NCBI GenBank assembly: GCA_029255685.2
Contig: CM055314.2
Span: 11,898,059-11,962,058, forward strand
Source of the DNA: Silene conica
Lineage: Eukaryota; Streptophyta; Magnoliopsida; Caryophyllales; Caryophyllaceae
Direction: 5' to 3'
Length of the DNA stretch: 64,000 bases
Of this stretch, positions 1 to 10,871 are shown one piece after another (positions within the stretch are counted from its first letter, which is position 1; each line of letters begins with the position of its first letter). The position numbers and the translations under genes are program-made. The notes under the pieces are model-generated. The model did no database searches. It was not told where the DNA came from and was given only the letters and a program-made list of their open reading frames with translations.

Positions 1-34
1 CTGTTTGCCGTGGTTTGATTGATTAAACCTTTTA

Positions 35-637
35 GGGGGTGTTTGTTTCACTCATTTTAGGTATGAGGTATGGGTTTGGAATGATCCAAACCCATACCTT
101 GTGTTTGTTTTACACTTTTTACAATTTGATACCCTTACCTCAAACCCATGAGGTATGGGTTTCTCATACCCAAGGGGGAGGAGGGTATGAGATTGATACC
201 CATGGGTATCAAATTATACATGGAAATTGAAAAAATAATATAGTAAAAAACAAATATTTTCTCTAATAAAAATAGAAATATCCATATAATTAATTTTTCT
301 TCTAAAATTTTTGTTTCCGTAAAAAGTACAAGAATAATTTTTCTTCGATTTTTTTTTTATATATTTAAGGATAGATATTATGATATTAAAAATAAATTAA
401 AATTTATAAAAATAAAATATATACAAGTTTTAAATAATTAATATATGAAAATTTTAAAGAAAAAAATTGTATACATGTAAATGTATAAAGTCAATAAAAT
501 AGACATAGAAAACGATTTGATTCCTCATTCCTGAATTGAACCAAACACAAGGTATCGGGAATCGAGTTCCAAACCCATACCACCCTGGTTTGATTCTTGA
601 TTCCATTCCGATACCTTTATATGAACCAATAGCCCCC
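35..637. mobile_element. Tourist-like MITE (PIF/Harbinger type), copy 1
   Basis: A 603-bp AT-rich non-coding element. The left end reads GGGGGTGTTTGTTTCA and the right end is its imperfect inverse (GGGGGCTATTGGTTCA on the minus strand). TTA flanks it on both sides (32-34 and 638-640), the 3-bp target duplication typical of PIF/Harbinger. Internally it repeats words such as GGTATGGGTTT in both orientations. It carries no transposase, so it depends on an autonomous partner. It lies just upstream of the helicase fragment, probably in one of that gene's introns. Confidence 0.85.
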
Positions 638-895
638 TTAGTTATACATGTATTGGATATAGTCATATAATTTTGTGATGTTTTGCAATCGGTATTATTA
701 TCTTTATCAAGGACCTACGTCCTTTGATGGAATTTTGTATTTGGAAATATCCTACTTCTTCAATTGGCGTTAAGTTCCCGTTCACGTTCTTGGCAGTCTA
801 TTCTACAGCATTTTGAAAGTTTTAAATGCTTGATTTGCATTGAACCCTTTTCTGTGATGGTAGGCTATTGCATATGCTTTTTTTATGCAACTAAG

Positions 896-1670
896 GTCCG
901 GCTGACGAAAAACTACCGAACAACACAGTGTATTGTTGAGGCTGCCGCTTCACTAATTCAGCATAACATAAAGCGATACAAATCCAAGGAAGTGCATACA
1001 GATAACTCTTCTGGTTTTAAGGTAATAACTTTCTGCTCATTCATGGGGCTTTGTCAATCCATTTCTTAGCATATGCCTTCTTTGTAGCTTGTCATATTGC
1101 CTAGGGTTTTTTCTTTATTTTATCCAAATAACATTAAGGAGGTGTTTGGTTCACGTGAAAAAAGGTATAAGGTATGAGTTTAGAATGAGCTAAACCCATA
1201 CCATGTGTTTGGTTGGCAAATATAAGGTTTAATAACCATACCTCAAACCCATGAGGTATGGGTTTCTCATACTCAAGGAGGAGGGTTGACATGAGATTGA
1301 TACCCATGAAAATGAAATTAAAATAAGTTAAAATGTTAAACACAAATAGTGGCATGATGTAAATTAAATCTTCTATATACTTCTTTGATTAAATTTTTAT
1401 TTTCGTGATTTTATAATACTAAAATTTTCGATACAAAATAATTTTTTGACCGATTTTAACTTTCAATTTAAATGCAAACCCATAAGGCGATAACACCCAG
1501 AATTGAAACAAACACATCGTATGAGGAATCATGATTCCAAACTCATAAAAGAGTGTCGCAATGAGGATGCACTGTGTGCATATGTTGTAGACAAAATTTG
1601 GCAAATTGACAAAAAGTCCTTAGAAACTAGATGCTCTTTCGGCGATGTTGCAATTCTGTACAAAAGTCAG
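896..1670 (+). pseudogene. SRS2-like UvrD/Rep helicase gene fragment (two exons)
   Basis: Exon A (896-1021) encodes 42 residues beginning VRLTKNYRTTQCIVEAAASL, the motif of UvrD/Rep superfamily 1 helicases that follows the nucleotide-binding core. It ends at a clean GT donor. Exon B (about 1551-1670) encodes ECRNEDALCAYVVDKIW and then CSFGDVAILYKSQ, the next conserved stretch of plant SRS2-like 3'-5' DNA helicases, and also ends at a GT donor. These proteins unwind DNA during recombination and repair. A MITE fills the intron between the exons. The following exon is not the helicase but polygalacturonase, and no ATP-binding exons lie upstream in the window, so I call it a fragment. The rest of the gene could lie before base 1. 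Confidence 0.7.
1137..1548. mobile_element. Tourist-like MITE, copy 2, right end truncated
   Basis: Related to the MITE at 35-637: it begins GGAGGTGTTTGGTTCA after a TTA/TAA trinucleotide and repeats the same internal words (CCATGTGTTTGGTT, ATGAGGTATGGGTTT). The right side matches the internal part of copy 1 but stops abruptly against the helicase exon at about 1549, so the right terminal repeat is missing. It sits in the helicase intron, very close to the splice acceptor of the second exon. Confidence 0.65.
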
Positions 1671-1778
1671 GTTAAGCTTATACTCTACAATGAATATGTT
1701 ACCTCTTGGCACTTCTAAATATCGGCTAAATTGCTTAATTCATTGTCTTTGAACAAGTCAAGTTTTTCCATATAACAG

Positions 1779-2670
1779 TTGTACACTGTAGAGACTTCAA
1801 GGGAAATAGACTTAAGACTTCTGCACCAAGTGATATCCAGACACCGATGGCATACGCCTTGAACGTAGCTCAAATGTTCGCATATACAAGTCAGATATTG
1901 GTACCGGGGATGACTGCATCTCAGTTGGCCCCGAAAACTCTCAGATCACTATCACAAGTATGAATTGTGGACCTGGTCTAGCTAACATTTATTCATCAGA
2001 AATGTTACGGCTTCTTCTGGTTTATTTAGTTTTTTACTGGTTTTTTTTTTCTTTTTTGCCAAAAGTGTTTGAAGCTTGGGGAAGTACCCTAATTAGCAAC
2101 ATGTAATGGACTGGTCATGAGAAATTGTACCATGGTCGGGACTTCAAATGCAATTAGAATTATGGGCCGATTCTCCTGGCAAAAGTGCAGCAACTAATAT
2201 AAGTTTTGAAAACATACTGATGAAGCATGTCAGAAATCCAATTATTATCAATCAAGCGTATTGCCCCTTCAATTCTTGCTGATCTGAGGTAAAAGACTTT
2301 TATATCTGATAACAATTTCTCGAGTGATGGTCGCGCAATGACATTATCATGAGACTGTTTTCGTTTCTCTGTCGGCCAATGGGTATGGGTGGCTTCTCTA
2401 TTAAAATATGCCATGATCTTAGTTCTGCTAATGATTTTACAGGCACCGTCAGGAGTGAGATTATGCGACATATATTTCAAGAATATCAGGGGAACTTCAC
2501 TGTCTGAAGTAGCAGTGTCACTTTTCTGCAGTAAAGGATTTCCATGCAAGAATGTGTTCTTGCAGAATGTTTTGTTGACTTTAGCTACCGGGGCAAGACG
2601 GCCAATTTCGACTTGTGAGAATGTAGGAGCAAGGTACAGTGGCACCCAGATGCCACCTCCATGTCCTTAA
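1779..2670 (+). pseudogene. Polygalacturonase (GH28 pectinase) pseudogene
   Basis: Three blocks match GH28 polygalacturonases, which hydrolyse homogalacturonan in the cell wall. Block 1 (1779-1979) holds the active-site signature GTGDDCISVGP with both catalytic aspartates, then ITITSMNCGPG. Block 2 (about 2108-2288) encodes GLVMRNCTMVGTSNAIRI and ISFENILMKHVRNPIIINQA. Block 3 (2443-2670) starts after an AG acceptor with APSGVRLCDIYFKNIRGTS and runs through CENVGARYSG to a normal stop. The gene is broken. A base is missing in the APSD-PDTDG region. The HGISIGSLG segment after CGPG is absent. The RIKTWADSPG region is out of frame, and a TGA follows YCPFNSC. No signal peptide or first exon is visible. 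It follows the helicase fragment on the same strand with no gene boundary between them. Confidence 0.85.
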
Positions 2671-3069
2671 TTTTACTTCATTTTTCGAGGAGAGCTTTCA
2701 TCTGATATTACTTTACTGGTAAATTTATTGCGATTTTCGTTGAACAAATTTGTGCTAACTTATGACTTTTTAGGCAATTTCAATGGTTAATTGAAATGTA
2801 AATGCTATGTTACTTCGACTTTTCATTTCTTTAGCCATTTCCGTATTCTGTACCACACTTCCGGATATGGATTCCAAATCCATATCTGACCATTTCCGAC
2901 CTGACACTGGTCTCTTTTTAACGATTTTATGCTGTCTCTCAGATATCTATTTTCAATTTCAGAAGCTCTAAATCACTAAATGTCTGACATTTGGATATGT
3001 TCTCTGTGTTTGAACCCGTAAACATGCTAAGAGTATCATTGTTCGAACGTAATTAACTCGCTATTTCAC
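2671..3069. other. Non-coding stretch after the polygalacturonase remnant
   Basis: AT-rich sequence without a supported ORF. It probably holds the former 3' untranslated region of the pectinase and spacer up to the LINE remnant. Confidence 0.5.
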
Positions 3070-3295
3070 AGTCGGAACTCGGAACCCTTTCAAGAAAAAG
3101 AACGTCTAAAAGAAAAGCTGTTTTTCATAATTTCTTTTAAACGAACAAAAACATCATCTTTGTCTTTAAGGAAGAAAACCGAATCATCCGCAAAGAACAG
3201 GTGTGAAATAGTTGGTGATTGCCTTCCCAAAGAAATACCATGGATAAGACCGTCAGATTCAGCTTTCCTTATATTAATGGATAGAATTTCCATGC
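3070..3295 (-). mobile_element. L1-type LINE remnant, distal part (reverse transcriptase)
   Basis: The minus strand encodes ISHLFFADDSVFFLK, the FADD active-site region of a non-LTR retrotransposon reverse transcriptase, preceded by LSINIRKAESDGLIHGISLG. It continues the LINE sequence found at 14775-16040. The two parts are separated by the copia element inserted at 3296 with duplicated CATGC (3291-3295 and 14770-14774). Matching LINE sequence stops near 3070, so the 3' part is lost as well as the 5' part, as expected of an old copy. Confidence 0.8.
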
Positions 3296-4773
3296 TGAAG
3301 AGTCTATTGATATGATATACTCAAGAAGGGGGGGGTTGAATTGAGTATGCCTTCTTTTTAAAATCTTCTTCGATGTATGCGTAGTTGTATGATGATCGTT
3401 GAGTAGAGCAATAATAAAATAGAGACAAGATATTTTTGAAGTGGTTCAGTCTCACACTCTGAGACCTACGTCCACTATTCTCGATTAATAAAATTAGTAC
3501 CAACTCTGGATTACAATTTTATCAACCCTACTCGTGTGACTTTGATGTTAGTCACAACTCAATCTAGATACCGCTAAATATCTAGCTACGACAAATACCG
3601 TTAAATATTTGTCTTACAACGAGTACCGCTAAATACTCAATCTATCTTACGTAAATAAGATAAAGTCTTCAAAGTTTTCTTGGTGTCACAATCTTGAATG
3701 AATAAGATCAATGCTTGAGCACTTGAATCTTGAATCGGATTTGACAATTAAAGCTCGAATATGAAGAACAAGATCGGCGGTTTTCTCTTGATTTGCGTGT
3801 ATGTGTGTTGTGTATTTCGTGTTCTTTAATGTGTCATGGTTAGTCTATTTATATAGAATATGTATCTAGGTAAATTAAACCCTAGATGATTTAGGAATAT
3901 TACTTAAACTAGAATACTAGTCTTTTAGTAATACTACCTTAAATCTAATCTTAATATATTTAGGAAAGATTTAATAATATACTATATGTATTATATAAGG
4001 AAACAATTTCCTAATTCATATTTAGGAAAGATCTTTATATAATAAACAATTAGTATCCATATTAAATCAACTTCCTAAACCATGTCAAAGATAATAAAAT
4101 ATATTACCATAATATAATCTTAGTTTGTTTAGGACATTAAATAAATACATAATATTTATTTAGGAAAGTCCTACACGATTTTGGTAATGTGGCATATCAC
4201 ACGATTTACCAAAATCGAAACAAACTATATTTAGACTATATATTTTTGACAATTAAAATCATATAAAAATCTTTAGTTTATTTTAGTAATAAATAATTAT
4301 CTCATAAGATATTTATTTATTTCTTATTTAACCAAAAGATATTTTATATAATCCTATTAAGATTAACAATTCCATATTTAAATAGAATACCATTTAAACA
4401 CTAAATCACACGACACAAATAAGGAAACCAATGTTTCAACTTATCCACATATATATTTCGATCATTTCTTCATAATGTAGAGGTATAGCTACAAGCTATA
4501 ACTTGAATCAAACTTGTACTAAAGTTATAGTTGATAATTATAACTTTACTTCTTTATGCGCGCTTGTGATCTTCTATCAATCTTCGATATAGTCAACTCA
4601 TTGACTAATATGCTTGAATCTTTTACACTTGATTGATTAGATCTTGTTACTAAATTTCTGTACACTTAGCACACAATTATACATACTAGTATATAATATA
4701 TAAATAGCTAGACTTGTCATTATCAAAACATAAACATATATACTATATATATATTTGAATATATGGTTCAACA
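3296..4773 (-). repeat. 3' LTR of the Sirevirus element
   Basis: 1478 bp, nearly identical to 13292-14769. It starts TG and ends CA in element orientation. AT-rich, and unusually dense in short perfect hairpins (see 3449-3662), including a 12-bp stem at 4176-4217 (arms CGATTTTGGTAA and TTACCAAAATCG). Confidence 0.95.
3449..3662. repeat. Hairpin series in the Sirevirus LTR
   Basis: Six perfect hairpins in about 215 bp. 3449-3465: stem GTCTCA/TGAGAC. 3536-3555: stem GTGACT/AGTCAC, loop TTGATGTT. 3564-3585: stem CTAGATA/TATCTAG, loop CCGCTAAA. 3591-3612: stem ACAAATA/TATTTGT, loop CCGTTAAA. 3621-3638: stem GAGTA/TACTC, loop CCGCTAAA. 3643-3662: stem TATCTTA/TAAGATA, loop CGTAAA. The last four share a loop but have different stems. 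The same series lies in the other LTR at 13445-13658. Confidence 0.9.
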
Positions 4774-5473
4774 AATTCCCCCTTTTTGATGATGGCAAGT
4801 CTTTCTTAGATTTCGTGTCTAAGTGTATGTTCCCCCTCAATATAATAATGGTCATTCATAGCAAAGAGTCACTTAGGGTTTTTATCTTCTATCTATCCCA
4901 TATCCTTTAAGGACCCTAAGAGACAATGAATTACGACAAGGAGCAAGCTTAGGCAAATTCTAATCTAAGTCGCATATTTCCCCCTCTTGACATCATCGAA
5001 AAGATGAGAACAAAGACATGAAACGACTAGAATAATACACTACGAAACATAAGCAAGCATATAAACGAGTCGAAATAATATGAACATAGAAAATATCACA
5101 TAACCACATACGGAATGTTAAAAATATACACAATCAATCCGAAATATTAAGCCAATGGGCCGAATGAAAGGATAATAGGGTTTAAGGAAAATTGGGCCGG
5201 CTTAGATGAATAAGTTCCTGCAAAAGGTAACAAAGTAGATGGGCCAAAGGATATGTAATGGAATTGGGCCGCATCAAAACAATTATAAAGGCTGGGGGGA
5301 TTAGGAAATCCAAGTAGGCAAAACAAAACATAACATAGCCTCGGATTCCTAATGGGCTAGGTAATAAGTTGGGCCATAAAAGCTAAGAGTGTTTAGAAGT
5401 CCAACCCAGGACTTGAACAAAATAACGACAAAACGACTTCAAGTTTAACAGAAACAGAGACGGAGATGGCGGA
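4774..5473 (-). promoter_or_regulatory. Polypurine tract and 3' untranslated region of the Sirevirus
   Basis: Next to the 3' LTR, the minus strand reads AAAAAGGGGGAATT (4774-4788), the primer site for plus-strand DNA synthesis. Further purine runs of the same type occur at about 4832-4840 and 4979-4986. Several polypurine-like tracts before the 3' LTR are a known Sirevirus feature. The rest of this 700-bp stretch is non-coding. Confidence 0.75.
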
Positions 5474-7009
5474 TTAGGAGCGAGAGCTGGAAGCAGGGGT
5501 CTTTGCATACGGACTCACGTACTCGGGTCGGGTTCGGAACTCAAGGGTGTCCAAACGATCCAAACAACTACTGACATTCCTTCCTTGAGCATTTAGAGCC
5601 AACTCGAAGTTAAGTATCTTTAAGGAAAGCGCTTTAACCGCTTCAAGAGCTTGGCTCGCATCTGTGCGCAAGAACCCATGATCCCTTACCAAAGCACCGC
5701 CTTGAGTCGTAAGAAAGGACAAACGATCACTCATCGCCAGTAATTCAGAGCAAACAACCGAGACCTCTGAGCCAATTTTCACCAAATGCTTGTCTACTTT
5801 CGCCATCCATTCCTTTACTTCAATCTCAAACTCACGATTACTACCTGCACGATTTTCCGAGGAACCCGAATGTTCTTTTTCCCTTTTAATCTGACACAAC
5901 CCTAGAATCTGATCCATCTTTGATTCCAAGTCTACAAAAGATGGAGAAGGATTATGACGGGGTCCCTCCTCACCCGTCTTCCCAAAAGCCAAATTAACAC
6001 CATCAAACGTAATTCCCATCAATTTTAGTAACTTGTCACACATACGATCACGGGGTTTAACACCAAAACTACCATCGTCCACAACACCTTTCTTCAACAA
6101 AATTTCAGAAACCCACATGCCATAAGGAATATCAAGAGTCGAACTTGGTTTTTCTTTAATTAAAACAGAGGAAACTTGACAAATTTTCGAACAGAGCAAG
6201 AATGCGAGGTTGATTTTGTTTCCCTCCAACCAGTGAAATAAGACGATAGCTTCAACACTTGACAATTTATCACGACCTCCTCTTCTAGGCAGAATCGTGT
6301 TCCAAAGATAGTTAACAAACAACTTTAATTTCGGGGAGAAGGAATTTGTGAGTAGTGGAGAGACTTCAGTGGCATTGGGATCAAAGTATTGTTTGATCAT
6401 CATTTTCTGTTCGGGAGTAACTACCCCCCATTCCTTTCGGGTATCAATTTCAAGTCCCCTTGGATCAAGTTGAAAAATTTCACATATGTCGTTTAAAGAA
6501 ACTTCGACATCCCTTCCATTAACTACGGCCTTTAACCCGGTTTCAGTCGATTTAACAGAGGCAAAGAATTGAAGTAATTCAACCGGAAAGATTAACCCTG
6601 AGAAATTGCTAACATATTCCCACCCTTGAAACTCTAAAAACTTTTTAAAGAAGAGCAGAGATTTAGAACCGTTTACCCAGGTTGTCGGATAAAATCGACC
6701 GGCATGAATGGCATAAGGAAGAAGGCGGTTAATGAGAATACCTTCATTCTTGGTCATGCGAACACGTTCTAATCCCTCTTGAGTAGCTTCGACGGAATAG
6801 TCTTTGAACAGAGGACGAGGGTTCTTGGAATCCCTTTCTTGCATGTCGTCCGAGTTTGGAGAAGCAGCTCGATTAAGTTTTCGTCGTTTACCAGTTTCTT
6901 GGGTTGGACTCATGGTGGCAATGGGGGTCGGAGACGGTGGTGGTGACGGTGTAGGTGAGGGTGGAGAAGGTTTCTTTTGTTGTGAGCGAGTGGCTTTTGA
7001 GGGTGGCAT
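5474..7009 (-). CDS. Sirevirus accessory ORF after pol (putative plant transposon protein domain)
   Basis: A 511-codon intact ORF between pol and the 3' LTR. It opens with a Ser/Pro/Lys-rich N-terminus (SPPSPTPSPPPSPTP, then GKRRKLNRA, a likely nuclear localisation patch at about residues 41-49). Residues about 90-320 are globular (NRLLPYAIHAGRFYPTTWVN, VELLQFFASVKSTETGLKAV, VSLNDICEIFQLD) and resemble the 'putative plant transposon protein' domain common in plant genomes. The C-terminal 130 residues are helix-rich and probably coiled coil. I see no signal peptide or clear membrane segment, so a classical envelope role is not supported. It has no matching product in standard copia elements and its role is unknown. 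A non-coding gap of about 560 bp separates it from pol. Confidence 0.75.
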   Translation of the reverse strand: MPPSKATRSQQKKPSPPSPTPSPPPSPTPIATMSPTQETGKRRKLNRAASPNSDDMQERDSKNPRPLFKDYSVEATQEGLERVRMTKNEGILINRLLPYAIHAGRFYPTTWVNGSKSLLFFKKFLEFQGWEYVSNFSGLIFPVELLQFFASVKSTETGLKAVVNGRDVEVSLNDICEIFQLDPRGLEIDTRKEWGVVTPEQKMMIKQYFDPNATEVSPLLTNSFSPKLKLFVNYLWNTILPRRGGRDKLSSVEAIVLFHWLEGNKINLAFLLCSKICQVSSVLIKEKPSSTLDIPYGMWVSEILLKKGVVDDGSFGVKPRDRMCDKLLKLMGITFDGVNLAFGKTGEEGPRHNPSPSFVDLESKMDQILGLCQIKREKEHSGSSENRAGSNREFEIEVKEWMAKVDKHLVKIGSEVSVVCSELLAMSDRLSFLTTQGGALVRDHGFLRTDASQALEAVKALSLKILNFELALNAQGRNVSSCLDRLDTLEFRTRPEYVSPYAKTPASSSRS

Positions 7010-7566
7010 GGTGATTTTGAGAGTGAAAGACGGTGAGATGGTGGAGGTTTTTTATGGATTTTAATGGAGGTTTTGTTTTTATGGAGGTTTGAGTATATTA
7101 ATTGGTTTTTACAAAATGTATGTCGGTAATAATGGAGGAAGGTGAGGTAAATGAGGGAGTTGGGGTAAGTGAGGGTTAATAATTATGGTTTGGGTGAAGT
7201 CAAAGGCTAGGTGATAGGGGAGACACGTGGCAGTTGGTTGTGGGGTAAGTGAGGGTGATACGTGGTTAAAGGTGGGGCCATCACACGAAATTTGTGTGAT
7301 AAATTGGTAAGTTTTTAGTTTATTTTGTAATATTTGTGTATTATAATTTGTATAATATGTATATGTAGGTAAATTATAATATGTGACGTAATATTATGTG
7401 AGATCGATTGTGTACACATTCATATGTAAATCGTATAATATAACTATAAACACAAAATTTAACATCGAATATATACATACACATGCAGCGGAGTATACGG
7501 ACACAGTCATATAATCTCATCTAAACCGTAGTCAATCATTGAGTTATTTTTGCTTTTAAGATTTGA

Positions 7567-10500
7567 TTAGGTGCCACCGATTAAACCAATTTCCAATCGC
7601 AAAGTCTCAAAGCGTTCTCTAGCCAATGGTTTAGTGAAGATATCTGCCCACTGTTTTTCCGTACTACAAAATTCCAATTTTATATTTTTCTTTTCAACAT
7701 GGTCTCTTAGAAAGTGGTGTCTAATTTCAATATGTTTGGTCCTCGAGTGCTGGGCTGGGTTTTTAGATATAATTATAGCACTCGTATTATCACATAATAT
7801 AGGCACACATCCAACATCAACACCATAATCATGTAACTGTTGCTTTAACCATAAAAGTTGAGAACATACCAGTGCGGCTGCAATATATTCTGCTTCAGCA
7901 GTTGAGAGAGCGACAGAATTTTGTTTCTTGGATCCCCAAGATATAATACAAGGACCTACAAAGGTGGCAAGTCCGGAGGTACTTTTTCTGTCTAAAGAAC
8001 ATCCTGCATAATCCGCATCTGAATATCCTACTAAGTTAAAGTTACAGTCCATGGGATACCATAGATATAATTTTGAGGTTCCGATTAGGTATCTTAAAAT
8101 TCTCTTAACTGCAATCATGTGTGATTCTTTTGGTGCAGATTGGAATCTCGCACAGACACAGACACTAAACATTATATCTGGACGACTTGCTGTAAGATAA
8201 AGAAGTGAGCCAATCATACCTCGGTAAGTTGTTTCGTCTACAGACTTACCATCTTCGTCTTTGGTTAGCTTCTTATCTGTGACCATTGGAGTAGGCATTG
8301 CATGAGAGGTGTCCATTCCAAATTTCTTTAGTAACTCCTTGACGTATTTTTGTTGATGAACTTTGATTCCTTCTTCAGTTTGTTGTATTTGAAGTCCAAG
8401 GAAGAACTTTAGTTCTCCCATCATACTCATCTCGAACTCAGAAGTCATCAACTCAGAGAAGTACTTGCACAACTTTTTATTTGTTGAGCCAAAAATAATA
8501 TCGTCAACATAGATCTGAACAACTAGTAGATCTGAGTTTTCACTTTTAAGAAATAGGGTTTTATCCACAGACCCTCTCTTGAATCCACTCTCCAATAGGA
8601 ACTTTGATAATCTGTCGTACCATGCCCTAGGTGCTTGTTTCAGACCATATAGTGCTTTGTCCAATTTGAATACATGATCCTTGAGTTTGCTGTCAGGAAA
8701 TCCAGGAGGTTGTTCAACAAATACTTCCTCTTGGAGATAGCCATTAAGAAATGCAGTCTTAACGTCCATCTGAAACAGCTTCATTCCCTTGTGTGCTGCA
8801 AATGCAATGAGTAGTCTTATTGCCTCAAGACGAGCAACAGGAGCAAAGGTTTCGTCATAATCGATCCCTTCCTGTTGGTTGTATCCTTGAACCACTAGTC
8901 TGGCCTTATTTCGCACAATAACCCCAGTGTCATCCAATTTGTTTCTGAATACCCATCTAGTTCCAATGACAGTTCTGTCCTTAGGTCGAGGAACAAGATG
9001 CCAAACTTTGTTTCTTTCAAATTGCTGGAGTTCTTCTTGCATGGCAACTATCCAGTCTGGTTCTGCGAGAGCTTCCTTGATATTTGAAGGTTCAATGGTG
9101 GAGAGAAAGGAGTAGAATGAGCAAAAGTTATTTAAGCTCCTTCGAGTTTGAACTCCATCTGTCAGGCTTCCTATGACATTGTCCAAAGGATGAGAGCCTT
9201 TATATCTCCAGTTTCTTGATTGATCATTTGCATTCCTTGAACTTGACTCGGGATTTTGACTTGTTCCCCCTGAATCCAAACCTGGGTTTATAGTAGGGTC
9301 AGGTATAACTCTGGCCTCTTCCCTTTGGTTTTGATTCAAAGTTACAGCTTCATTAGCTGTAACTCTGGGTTCCGAGTCATTGGTTTGAGAGTTATCTACA
9401 GTATCATCAACTGTAGTTTCATCTCTCGCACCATTTTCTCCCAAGTTGAGTTCATCATGAGTTCCTTGAGGTTCTCCTTCTTCAATTTCCATTTCAGGAG
9501 GATCTTCCTTTGATAACCTGAAATCAGGTTCGTCTAGGTTTTCCTCTATATCCTGTAATGGCTTATCGAAGGCATTATTTTCATCAAAGATAACATGAAT
9601 ACTTTCCTCTATGCATAAAGTACGTTTGTTAAAAACTTTGTAGGCTTTACTATGATCTGAGTATCCTATAAAGATTGCTTCATCACTTCTAGGGTCGAAT
9701 TTGCTTAATCTGTTTTTACCATTGTTGTGAACAAAGCATTTACTACCAAAGCATCTTAAATGTGATATGTTTGGTTTGCGACCACGAAGAAGTTCATAAG
9801 GAGTCTTTTTAAGGATAGGTCTAATCATAGCACGGTTATGAATATAGCAAGCTGTACTAATAGCTTCAGCCCAAAAGTTTCTAGGTAGGCCACTACAAAG
9901 AAGCATTGTTCTAGCCATGTCTTCTAGGGTTCTGTTCATTCGTTCTACGACTCCATTTTGTTGTGGGGTTCTAGGGGCCGAGAAGTTATGACCAACACCA
10001 TTGGTTTTACAGAACTCAATAAAAGCATGATTGTCGAACTCAGTTCCATGATCAGTACGAATTGTTACTAGGTTTGATTTATATTTGTTTTGGACAAGTT
10101 TCATGAGACTAACAAATTCATCGAAAGTTTCGTCTTTAGAGTGAAGAAAGATTGGCCAAACAAATCTAGAGTAATCATCAACTAGAACGAAAACGTACCT
10201 GGAACCACCTCTGCTTCTTACCTTCATAGGGCCACATAGATCCATGTGTACTAGTTCAAGAGCTTGTTCTGTGCTTACCACTCTTTTTGGCTTAAAGGAT
10301 GATCTGACGTGTTTACATCGTGCACATGTGTCACACATCTTTTCTTGATCAAATTTGATCTTTGGAAGACCTTCGACCAAGTCCCATCTTTTCAGCTTAC
10401 TTAGAATAGGTGAGCTAATATGACCAAATCTCTTGTGCCATAGACATGGATCATCTAACGTAACTTTCATGCATGATAGAGAATCAGTAGGTACAACATT

Positions 10501-10863
10501 TAAATCAATCATATAAACATTTTTCAACCTGTGACCTTCAAGTATTACTTTACTGGTGCCTTCTAAGATTATACGACATATATCTGAATGAAAGACCACT
10601 TTATTTCCTTTATCACATAGTTGAGATATACTGATAAGATTATGTTTGAGACCACTTACAAGGTATACATCATTTATAGCATGGGAGGATGAAATACCTA
10701 TCTTACCAATTCCGATGATCTTTCCCTTTTTGTTATCACCGAATGTGACTTTTCCTCCGTCAAAAGGTTTTAGGGTTTGGAATAGGTTTACGTCGCCTGT
10801 CATATGTCTTGAGCATCCACTGTCGAGATACCATAGATTATTTTCCTTGGCGACAAACTGCAC
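7567..10863 (-). CDS. Sirevirus pol polyprotein (protease, integrase, reverse transcriptase, RNase H)
   Basis: 1098 codons. Domains in copia order: aspartic protease with [13 protein letters not shown] at residues 11-23; integrase zinc-binding region (LWHKRFGH to CDTCARC, about 141-183); integrase core with D208 (VHMDLCGPM), D271 (IRTDHGTEF) and E307 ([11 protein letters not shown]); an acidic linker at about 430-550; reverse transcriptase from about 600 with YVDDIIFGS near 785; and RNase H ([13 protein letters not shown], then the C-terminal [19 protein letters not shown]). It makes DNA from the element RNA and inserts it. It follows gag directly. The linker contains a short hairpin also found in gag. 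Confidence 0.95.
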   Translation of the reverse strand: MQFVAKENNLWYLDSGCSRHMTGDVNLFQTLKPFDGGKVTFGDNKKGKIIGIGKIGISSSHAINDVYLVSGLKHNLISISQLCDKGNKVVFHSDICRIILEGTSKVILEGHRLKNVYMIDLNVVPTDSLSCMKVTLDDPCLWHKRFGHISSPILSKLKRWDLVEGLPKIKFDQEKMCDTCARCKHVRSSFKPKRVVSTEQALELVHMDLCGPMKVRSRGGSRYVFVLVDDYSRFVWPIFLHSKDETFDEFVSLMKLVQNKYKSNLVTIRTDHGTEFDNHAFIEFCKTNGVGHNFSAPRTPQQNGVVERMNRTLEDMARTMLLCSGLPRNFWAEAISTACYIHNRAMIRPILKKTPYELLRGRKPNISHLRCFGSKCFVHNNGKNRLSKFDPRSDEAIFIGYSDHSKAYKVFNKRTLCIEESIHVIFDENNAFDKPLQDIEENLDEPDFRLSKEDPPEMEIEEGEPQGTHDELNLGENGARDETTVDDTVDNSQTNDSEPRVTANEAVTLNQNQREEARVIPDPTINPGLDSGGTSQNPESSSRNANDQSRNWRYKGSHPLDNVIGSLTDGVQTRRSLNNFCSFYSFLSTIEPSNIKEALAEPDWIVAMQEELQQFERNKVWHLVPRPKDRTVIGTRWVFRNKLDDTGVIVRNKARLVVQGYNQQEGIDYDETFAPVARLEAIRLLIAFAAHKGMKLFQMDVKTAFLNGYLQEEVFVEQPPGFPDSKLKDHVFKLDKALYGLKQAPRAWYDRLSKFLLESGFKRGSVDKTLFLKSENSDLLVVQIYVDDIIFGSTNKKLCKYFSELMTSEFEMSMMGELKFFLGLQIQQTEEGIKVHQQKYVKELLKKFGMDTSHAMPTPMVTDKKLTKDEDGKSVDETTYRGMIGSLLYLTASRPDIMFSVCVCARFQSAPKESHMIAVKRILRYLIGTSKLYLWYPMDCNFNLVGYSDADYAGCSLDRKSTSGLATFVGPCIISWGSKKQNSVALSTAEAEYIAAALVCSQLLWLKQQLHDYGVDVGCVPILCDNTSAIIISKNPAQHSRTKHIEIRHHFLRDHVEKKNIKLEFCSTEKQWADIFTKPLARERFETLRLEIGLIGGT

Positions 10864-10871
10864 AAATAATT

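Noticed and set aside
5474-7009. Envelope protein of the Sirevirus
   Set aside because: No signal peptide, no clear transmembrane segment and no furin-like site. The sequence looks nuclear or cytoplasmic.
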